Shown here piece after piece: positions 58,123-64,000 of a DNA stretch of 64,000 nt. This DNA comes from Roseiflexus castenholzii DSM 13941 (GTDB lineage Bacteria; Chloroflexota; Chloroflexia; Chloroflexales; Roseiflexaceae), in NCBI RefSeq assembly GCF_000017805.1, contig NC_009767.1, forward strand, positions 62,001 to 126,000. Reading direction: 5' to 3'. How positions within the stretch are numbered: position 1 is the stretch's first letter; each line of letters begins with the position of its first letter. The notes beneath the pieces were generated by a model. That model did no database searches. It was given only the letters and a program-made list of their open reading frames with translations, and had not been told where the DNA came from. The translations under genes and the position numbers were made by a program.

Positions 58123-58192
58123 CGACCGCGCCATATCCCGGCAAGGCATGGTACAATCATCGCATACGTGTTCGTATTGGAGTGGAAACAGT

Positions 58193-60010
58193 ATGCCGAT
58201 ACGGGTGCTCGATGCAACCGTTGCTGCGCAGATCGCCGCTGGCGAAGTAATCGAACGTCCGGCGTCAGTCGTGCGCGAACTGGTCGAAAATGCGCTCGAT
58301 GCCGGGGCGCGCCGCATTGTCGTGGAAGCGCGCGGCGGCGGGTTGCGCGAGATCCGGGTGCAGGACGACGGGTGCGGCATTCCTGCCGATGAAGTCGAAC
58401 TGGCGTTTGCGCGCCACGCAACCTCGAAACTATCCACAGCCGATGATCTCTGGTCGATTGCAACGCTTGGCTTTCGCGGTGAAGCGCTCCCGTCAATCGC
58501 GGCAGTGGCGCAGGTAATCTGCGTTACTCGCGCTGCCGGCGCCGACGTGGGCGTCGAACTGCGGATTGCCGGCGGCGAGGTGCAGGCGATTATGCCACGC
58601 GGATGCTCGCCAGGCACGACAATCAGTGTACGCAACCTGTTCTACAATACGCCGGTGCGGCGCGATTTCCTCCGTTCCGACGCCGCCGAGTCCGCCGCGA
58701 TTACGTCCGTCGTCACGCAGTATGCGCTTGCCTACCCCGAAGTGCGCTTCAGCCTCGTCATCGACGGGCGTGCCACGCTTCAGACCAGCGGCAACGGCGA
58801 TCTGCGCGCCGCCACAATCGAGATTTACGGGCTTGATGTTGCGCGCCAGTTGCTGGCAATCGATGCTGCCGTCGGCGAGGGTGTCGATCTGGTCCAGGTG
58901 CGTGGGTTGGTGTCGCCGCCGGGGCTGACCCGCAGTTCACGCGCGGCTATCCACCTGTTCATCAATCGTCGCGCTATTCAACCGCGCGGGCAGATTGCAA
59001 TTGTGCTCGAAGAGGCATATCACACGCTGCTGATGAAAGGTCGCCATCCTATGGCGATTTTGAACATCACGGTGCATCCCGCAGCGGTCGATGTCAATGT
59101 CCATCCAACCAAGAGCGAGGTCAAATTCCGCAATACGACGCAGGTGATGAGCGTACTGGGGCGAGCGGTGCGCACCGCGCTCCTGGAAAGCGGCGTGCGT
59201 CCCTGGGAAGAACCAGGCGTCCCTGCATCGCTCGACACGGCGCAGCGCCGCTTTGAACTGCGGCGCCTGGGAACATCCCCCGAAAGCGCCTGGGATGCGC
59301 CATCCTGGATGACGGCGGGCGATAAGCACGGGGAAATACCGGCGATGGACGACCGGCGCGCTGTTGGGCAGAGCAGCGCGTGGGAGCGTGAGCCGGCGCC
59401 ACCCGACGCACAACTCATCACGCACGCCTCGAAATTGCCGCCGTTGCGGATCGTCGGACAGATCGCCCAATCCTACATTGTCGCCGAGTCGCCGGATGGG
59501 ATGTATCTCATCGATCAGCACGCTGCGCACGAACGCATCACCTACGAGCGGTTGATGGCGCAACGGGGCGCCGGCGCGATTGAACGCCAGGAACTGCTGA
59601 TCCCGCAGGTGATCGATCTGCCGCCGACGGCGCAGGACGTGCTGCTGGATGCCGCCGACCGGTTGGCGGAGTGGGGGTTTGCTGTCGAACCATTCGGGCG
59701 CAGCCTGCGCATTCGCGCTATTCCGGCAGTGCTCTATCCCGGCGATCTGGCGACAGCACTGCTCGAAATCGCCGATCACCTGAGCGGTCGTGGCGGAACA
59801 ACGCCACACGACTGGCGTGAGGCGCTGCTGATCACCCTCTCGTGCCATACCTCGGTGCGCAGCGGGCAAACCCTCTCGTTCGACGAAATGCGCGGATTGG
59901 TGCTGCAACTGGAGCGCTGCTCATCGCCACGCACCTGTCCCCACGGTCGTCCGACGATGATTCTGCTGACGACGACCCAGATCGAGCGCCAGTTCGGCAG
60001 GATTAAGTAG
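58193..60010 (+). CDS. mutL: DNA mismatch repair protein MutL (endonuclease type)
   Basis: A 605-residue MutL. The GHKL ATPase domain has ELVENALDAGARRI, VQDDGCGIPADEV, ATLGFRGEALPSI and TTISVRNLFYNTPVRRD. The C-terminal domain contains DQHAAHERITYE, a full DQHA-x2-E-x4-E endonuclease motif, with SCHTSVRSGQTLS and CSSPRTCPHGRPT as the other metal-site motifs. It is therefore the nicking type found in bacteria without MutH. The start is the ATG at 58193. Its last 8 bp overlap the convergent DtxR-type gene. Confidence 0.95.
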   Translation: MPIRVLDATVAAQIAAGEVIERPASVVRELVENALDAGARRIVVEARGGGLREIRVQDDGCGIPADEVELAFARHATSKLSTADDLWSIATLGFRGEALPSIAAVAQVICVTRAAGADVGVELRIAGGEVQAIMPRGCSPGTTISVRNLFYNTPVRRDFLRSDAAESAAITSVVTQYALAYPEVRFSLVIDGRATLQTSGNGDLRAATIEIYGLDVARQLLAIDAAVGEGVDLVQVRGLVSPPGLTRSSRAAIHLFINRRAIQPRGQIAIVLEEAYHTLLMKGRHPMAILNITVHPAAVDVNVHPTKSEVKFRNTTQVMSVLGRAVRTALLESGVRPWEEPGVPASLDTAQRRFELRRLGTSPESAWDAPSWMTAGDKHGEIPAMDDRRAVGQSSAWEREPAPPDAQLITHASKLPPLRIVGQIAQSYIVAESPDGMYLIDQHAAHERITYERLMAQRGAGAIERQELLIPQVIDLPPTAQDVLLDAADRLAEWGFAVEPFGRSLRIRAIPAVLYPGDLATALLEIADHLSGRGGTTPHDWREALLITLSCHTSVRSGQTLSFDEMRGLVLQLERCSSPRTCPHGRPTMILLTTTQIERQFGRIK

Positions 60011-60713
60011 GCGTCACGTCGCCCCAGAGGTAGGCGGCGATCTGCGGCGAAAGGGTAATCTGCCGGTCATCGCGTTGAAGCGTGACGCCGTACACCGGAG
60101 AGACATCAATCACAGCAAACTGCTCACCCGGCACCAGATGGCTGTTCTGTAAGTACCGAATCAGCACCGTATCTTCTTCTGCCTCTTCCGCGATGCGCCG
60201 CAGGGTAAAGACGCCGCCAGGAGTCGCCTGATCGAGGCGCACCGTGCCGGCATAGACGTCGCAACGTCCAGGAATGGGATTGCCGTGCGGGCACGTGGTC
60301 GCCTCGCCGACCAGTTCCTCGATCCGTTCTTCCAGACGCGGCGAGAGCGCGTGTTCGAGGCGCACCGCTTCCTCGTGAATTTCGTGCCACTGCATGCCCA
60401 TCACATCGACGAGGAAACGCTCCAGAATGCGGTGTCGCCGTACCATGGCTTCCGCCAGACGAAACCCTTCGTCGGTCAGCAAAATCTCACCGCGCCCATC
60501 GCGCACGATATAGCCGCGATCCTCCATACGGCTCACCATATCGGCGACAGTTGGGGGGGTCACATGCATCCATTCCGCCAACCGCGCGCTGATAACCGGT
60601 TCGCCACGCGCCGCCAGGTAATAGATAACCTCCAGATACTCGCGCATCTTTTCGGTTGGTCCGGCGTCGCCCGGTTTGCGTCGTGCTCTGGCGTGTCGAG
60701 TTGTGTCAGCCAT
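60003..60713 (-). CDS. DtxR/MntR-family metal-dependent repressor with FeoA-like domain
   Basis: A 236-residue regulator. The winged helix shows KMREYLEVIYYLAARGEPV, SARLAEWMHVTPPTVADM and MEDRGYIVRDGRGEILL. The dimerisation/metal domain has HRILERFLVDVMGMQWHEIH, HALSPRLEERIEEL and TTCPHGNPIPG, and an SH3-like FeoA domain occupies the last 75 residues. With Fe2+ or Mn2+ it would repress metal-uptake genes. No transporter gene lies nearby, so targets are elsewhere. It follows DUF952 by 26 bp. Of two adjacent ATGs the second is better spaced to AAGGAA. Confidence 0.9.
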   Translation of the reverse strand: MADTTRHARARRKPGDAGPTEKMREYLEVIYYLAARGEPVISARLAEWMHVTPPTVADMVSRMEDRGYIVRDGRGEILLTDEGFRLAEAMVRRHRILERFLVDVMGMQWHEIHEEAVRLEHALSPRLEERIEELVGEATTCPHGNPIPGRCDVYAGTVRLDQATPGGVFTLRRIAEEAEEDTVLIRYLQNSHLVPGEQFAVIDVSPVYGVTLQRDDRQITLSPQIAAYLWGDVTPT

Positions 60714-60742
60714 CATTGTTTCCTTGCCTGGTGATACGTTGA

Positions 60743-61090
60743 TTATAGCAGAAATGCACCGTCAACGTCGCGCTCGATACGCCGCACCTCGACAATCGCC
60801 TCTGGGTTGATCGGTCCGTAGATGTGAGGGAAGAGCGGCGCCAGGGGTGTGCCAGCAGGACGCTCCCAGCGCACTGGCACGGTCAACCGTTCGACATCGA
60901 TGACCAGCAGCACAAAATCGCCCGGCGTCCCACGATACAGCGCATTGGCGACGCGCACCATCAGTTCTTCGCCCTCGGTGCAGTGCACGAACCCATCCAC
61001 CGCAAACTCTGCCGGAACATAGGGTTCGTGCGCGGGCCACATCGTCCAACGTTCAGCCGGCGCCATATGGAAGATAATCCTTGCGCTCAT
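60743..61090 (-). CDS. DUF952 family protein
   Basis: A 115-residue protein with the DUF952 pattern IIFHMAPAERW, FAVDGFVHCTEGEELM, GDFVLLVIDVERL and LFPHIYGPINPEAI. The fold is related to ADP-ribosyltransferase-like structures; the function is unknown. Its ATG overlaps the FGGY kinase stop (ATGA). Confidence 0.85.
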   Translation of the reverse strand: MSARIIFHMAPAERWTMWPAHEPYVPAEFAVDGFVHCTEGEELMVRVANALYRGTPGDFVLLVIDVERLTVPVRWERPAGTPLAPLFPHIYGPINPEAIVEVRRIERDVDGAFLL

Positions 61091-62613
61091 GGCATCTCCA
61101 GTTCGTTCAGCGCAGTGTGCACCGGCGCCAGCGCCGGCGCCAGGCGCAGAAACGCTTCACGGTAGATGCGCTCGTACAGCGCGTGCAGCGCATCATCAGG
61201 CGCGACCGTTCGCGCGCACACCCGCAACGCGCCGACCGCTTCGTCTTCACTGCCGTAGACGCCCGCAGCGATCCCGCCAAGCGCCGCAGCGCCCAGAGCA
61301 ACGCTCTCGTCGATATCCAGCACCTGGATCGGTCGCCCCAACACATGGGCTTTGATACCCATCCAGACCGGCAGGCGCGTGCCGCCGCCGATTGCGCGGA
61401 TCGTCCTGGCGCGCATCCCCAGCATCTGCTCCATATGGTCGAGCATGTGCCGCCACTCGAACGCCAGACCTTCATAGACCGCGCGCGCCAGCGCGGCGCG
61501 TCCGCTGCTGACGGTCAAGCCAACGAACGCCCCCCGCTCTCCGGCGGTCAGATGCGGCAGGAACAGCACGCCCAGACTGCCCGGCGGCGCCGCAACTGCC
61601 AGCGCTTCGATCTCCGCCACTGCTGTGTGGAGCGATGCGCCGGGCGCGACAATGCCGCGCATCCATTCGACCGCCGCGCCGCTGCTGAACAACCCGTCCA
61701 TCACGTAATAGCGGTCGCGCGCCACGTGCGCACCGAAGGTCACGTGCGTCCAGGACGACACATTGGCAATAAACAGACGCTCATCGAGCGGAACATCATC
61801 GAGCGGCAGAAACGCCGCTTCCGCTGTGCCCATCGAGTCGAGACAATCGCCAGCGCGGCGCACGTCGGCTGCCAGCGCACCGCACACATGGTCGTGCCCG
61901 CCGGCGCCGACGACCGTTCCAGGCGCCAGCCCGGTTGCCGCCGCCGCTTCCGGCGTAACCACGCCGATGCGCGTGCCGCTCGCCACAGGTTCAGGGAGCA
62001 GATCGCCGCGCAACCCGGCGCGATCGATCAACACATCCGACCAGCGGCGCGCGCGCAGGTCGAAGAGCATGCTGCGCGACGCCAGCGAGTAATCGGTTGC
62101 GCGCGCGCCGCACAGTCGAAAGGCGATATAATCGGCGACGTGCAGCCAGGTTGTCGCGGCGGCATACCCATCCGGCTCATAGTCGCGCAGCCATTGCAAT
62201 TTGAAGACTCCATAGATCGGCACAGGCAGCATGCCGGTCAGGCGAAACGTCTCCAACGGATCATCATGCACATTCCAGCGTTGCACATACGGAGCAGTGC
62301 GCCGATCATACCAGGCGATGATCGGGGTGAGCGGCGCACCGCTCGCGTCAACCAGCACGCCGGCTTCACCGACGCTTGCCACTGCCAGCCCGCGCACCCG
62401 CCGGGGATCGTCGATGGATGCCAGCGCGCGACGGATCACATCGACAACTGCCTGCCAGAGAGCAGAGGGATCGTGCTCCGCCCAGCCCGGCTGCGGTCGT
62501 TCGGTGGGAGTGGCAATGCTGGCGGAAGCCGCAAGTGCGCCGTTCGTGGTGAAGATAAGCGCCTTGATGTTGGTCGTCCCAACATCAATACCCAGCAGCA
62601 GATCATCAGCCAT
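61087..62613 (-). CDS. FGGY-family carbohydrate kinase
   Basis: A 508-residue sugar kinase. The N-terminal ATPase fold shows LLLGIDVGTTNIKALIFT, GWAEHDPSALWQAVVDVI and SVGEAGVLVD. Substrate-site motifs are IIAWYDRRT and LHVADYIAFRLCGARATD. The C-terminal half has VVGAGGHDHVCGAL, FLPHLTAGERG and AIGGGTRLPVWMGIKAHVL. Closest in style to xylulokinase/gluconokinase-type members, but the pentulose or hexonate substrate cannot be read from the sequence. The start at 62613 gives MADDLLLGIDVGTT. Confidence 0.9.
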   Translation of the reverse strand: MADDLLLGIDVGTTNIKALIFTTNGALAASASIATPTERPQPGWAEHDPSALWQAVVDVIRRALASIDDPRRVRGLAVASVGEAGVLVDASGAPLTPIIAWYDRRTAPYVQRWNVHDDPLETFRLTGMLPVPIYGVFKLQWLRDYEPDGYAAATTWLHVADYIAFRLCGARATDYSLASRSMLFDLRARRWSDVLIDRAGLRGDLLPEPVASGTRIGVVTPEAAAATGLAPGTVVGAGGHDHVCGALAADVRRAGDCLDSMGTAEAAFLPLDDVPLDERLFIANVSSWTHVTFGAHVARDRYYVMDGLFSSGAAVEWMRGIVAPGASLHTAVAEIEALAVAAPPGSLGVLFLPHLTAGERGAFVGLTVSSGRAALARAVYEGLAFEWRHMLDHMEQMLGMRARTIRAIGGGTRLPVWMGIKAHVLGRPIQVLDIDESVALGAAALGGIAAGVYGSEDEAVGALRVCARTVAPDDALHALYERIYREAFLRLAPALAPVHTALNELEMP

Positions 62614-62664
62614 ATGGTTTCTCGTGAACAACTGGCATGACAATCATAGCACAAACGAAACCTC

Positions 62665-62705
62665 AAAAAAACAGCGACGTCGGATGGCGTCATCCAAACG
62701 TCGCT
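62665..62705 (-). terminator. Intrinsic terminator after phaB
   Basis: The stem AGCGACGT/ACGTCGCT is extended by an inner GGATG/CATCC with a GCGT loop (62673-62705). On the minus strand it is followed by seven T (62671-62665). It lies 38 bp after the phaB stop. Confidence 0.88.
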
Positions 62706-62742
62706 GCCAGAACGGCACGGACATGCCAGCAGAAGTGCGCAG

Positions 62743-63483
62743 CTACCAGAGCAAACCGCCGTCTACCTGAATGACCGAACCGGTAACGAAACTCGAGTCG
62801 TCCGATGCGAGGAAGATGTACACGGCGGCGACCTCTTCCGGCTTGCCAAGGCGACGCAGCGGCGTGCGTTCCTGAACCGTATGGATCACCTTTTCGGGAA
62901 TTGTACTGATCATCTCAGTGGCGATAAAGCCAGGAGTCACCGCATTGACACGCACACCGGAGGGACCAAGTTCACGCGCCCAGGTCTTGGTCATCGCAAT
63001 GACGCCACCTTTGGTGGCAGCATAGTTCGACTGACCAAAGTTGCCGTACAGACCGACAATCGAGCTGACATTGATAATCGACCCGCTGCCCTGCGCGGTC
63101 ATATGCGGCGCCACTGCTCGCGCACACAGCCAGACGCCTTTGAGATTGACATTGATCACGGCGTCCCACTGTTGTTCGGTCATTTTCACCAGGCGCGCAT
63201 CGCGCGTAATGCCGGCATTATTGAGCAGCACATCGATCCGCCCACCCCATGCCAGCACCGTCTCAACCATCGACTCCACCGATGCCGCCTGAGAGACATC
63301 GGCCTGGACGGCGATCGCGCGTCCGTCCTGTCTGGTAATTTCAGCCACCGTCGCCTCGGCGCCGGCCATATTGATATCGACGACGGCAACGCGCGCGCCC
63401 TCGCGCGCGAAGGCAATCGCAGTCGCTTTGCCAATGCCGTGGCCCGCACCGGTCACAATTGCCACCTTATCTTTCAGGCGCAT
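62743..63483 (-). CDS. phaB: Acetoacetyl-CoA reductase / SDR
   Basis: A 246-residue short-chain dehydrogenase. It shows VAIVTGAGHGIGKATAIAF (NADPH-binding), LLNNAGITRDARL, INVSSIVGLYGNFGQSNYAATKGG with the catalytic Ser, Tyr and Lys, and VTPGFIATEM. FabG and PhaB are hard to separate by sequence. The position 32 bp after a PHA synthase gene makes reduction of acetoacetyl-CoA to 3-hydroxybutyryl-CoA the likely role. The ATG at 63483 has a GAGGAGA site. Confidence 0.88.
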   Translation of the reverse strand: MRLKDKVAIVTGAGHGIGKATAIAFAREGARVAVVDINMAGAEATVAEITRQDGRAIAVQADVSQAASVESMVETVLAWGGRIDVLLNNAGITRDARLVKMTEQQWDAVINVNLKGVWLCARAVAPHMTAQGSGSIINVSSIVGLYGNFGQSNYAATKGGVIAMTKTWARELGPSGVRVNAVTPGFIATEMISTIPEKVIHTVQERTPLRRLGKPEEVAAVYIFLASDDSSFVTGSVIQVDGGLLW

Positions 63484-63515
63484 CGTCTTGTCTCCTCGTT
63501 CGTGATAACCGTCAT

Positions 63516-64000
63516 TTAGATCGATCGATCGGCGAGCCAGGCATCGATTTGCGGCCACAGACCACGACGCGCCCCGCTGCCAGCCATAATACCGATATGA
63601 CCGCCTGGCATAATGATCTGATGTTTATCGATGCTGCTCACGCGATCCAGGATGGTTTCCGACTGGCACGGCGGGACGATATGATCCTGCCGCGCGATAA
63701 TGTTGAGCAGCGACGCTTTGATGTCTCCCAGGTTGACCGGGCGCCCGCGCATGATCCAGGTACCGTTCATCAACCGATTTTCGCGGTAGAGATCGACGAC
63801 CAGTTGACGATAGGCAGCGCCAGCAAACGGCACCCCATCGCTCACCCAGGTATTCATCGCCTGCCACGACTCGACGATCTTCGGGTCATCGAGGTTATCG
63901 AGCAAGCGCAGGTAATTACCAACCAGATTTTCGACCGGCTTGAGCAGTTTGCTGCCGACATCGATCATTTCGCCAGGGTAGTTGCCCGTCTGCTCCAGAA
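63516..64000 (-). CDS. phaC: Poly(3-hydroxyalkanoate) synthase, class III type (3' part)
   Basis: The last roughly 160 residues of an alpha/beta-hydrolase PHA polymerase that runs off the right edge. Visible are NYPGEMIDVGSKLLKPVENL, NIIARQDHIVPP (catalytic Asp) and MPGGHIGIMAGSGARRGLW (catalytic His). The nucleophilic Cys lies outside the window. The GHIG...WP-x-I-x-x-WL ending fits PhaC of the PhaEC type. It is upstream of phaB in one operon. Confidence 0.88.
   Translation of the reverse strand, partial: LEQTGNYPGEMIDVGSKLLKPVENLVGNYLRLLDNLDDPKIVESWQAMNTWVSDGVPFAGAAYRQLVVDLYRENRLMNGTWIMRGRPVNLGDIKASLLNIIARQDHIVPPCQSETILDRVSSIDKHQIIMPGGHIGIMAGSGARRGLWPQIDAWLADRSI

Overview
The window is a G+C-rich bacterial chromosome segment. 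Gene content and style suggest a phototrophic Chloroflexota of the Roseiflexus type. The pointers are a T-box upstream of a likely glycyl-tRNA synthetase, many Thr/Pro-rich lipoproteins and LysM proteins, a PHA synthase/phaB pair, an EF-G paralogue, a SARP/MalT-like giant regulator and many decayed repeats. The taxon is an inference; no 16S gene is present.

Layout. 0-10.3 kb: on the minus strand, dusB, xerC and a complete T-box leader that runs off the left edge into the first codons of a probable glyS. Next come a secreted golvesin-like protein, a DUF4097 protein, a NYN-domain protein and a lipoprotein, then a plus-strand run of inositol-phosphatase, SPL-type radical SAM protein, threonine dehydratase and three 73-residue proteins. 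10.3-19.6 kb: a 1145-residue ATPase/HEAT/SARP regulator, tRNA-Gly(CCC) with its promoter and terminator, and a cell-envelope and repair run (cvpA, mutS2, LysM protein, YcxB-like protein, LysM-deacetylase). 19.9-21.1 kb: an orphan TRAP solute-binding protein.

21.3-29.2 kb is an accessory island. It holds an Eco29kI-like restriction enzyme with an SPPY-type methyltransferase, a decayed HU gene, and a four-gene operon of two Xis-like helix-turn-helix proteins, a small protein and a TraD/HerA-like membrane ATPase. It ends with an A+T-rich gene that fuses a DarT-type DNA ADP-ribosyltransferase to a DarG-type macro domain, a complete toxin-antitoxin pair in one polypeptide. This fusion is the most striking item in the window.

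29.4-48.4 kb is mostly housekeeping: eno, a BioD/DRTGG protein, ADP-forming acyl-CoA synthetase, leuS, a methyltransferase, a frameshifted membrane glycosyltransferase, a DUF433/DUF5615 toxin-antitoxin pair beside a decayed partial duplication, prs, an aldo-keto reductase, a PD-(D/E)XK-like protein, an EF-G paralogue and folC.

48.5-55.2 kb looks like one plus-strand transcript: MNT/HEPN pair, molybdopterin oxidoreductase, aroK, a lipoprotein flanked by heptanucleotide repeats, aroB, and a second HEPN/MNT pair. Most junctions are ATGA-type overlaps. 55.4-56.6 kb is a secreted-protein gene broken by a short terminal-inverted-repeat element and a frameshift. 56.8-64 kb carries a PP2C phosphatase, mutL, a DtxR-type regulator, DUF952, an FGGY kinase, phaB with a clear terminator, and the 3' part of phaC at the right edge.

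Two families of short dispersed elements with terminal inverted repeats each occur twice in opposite orientation (19.65/34.52 kb and 44.29/56.05 kb).
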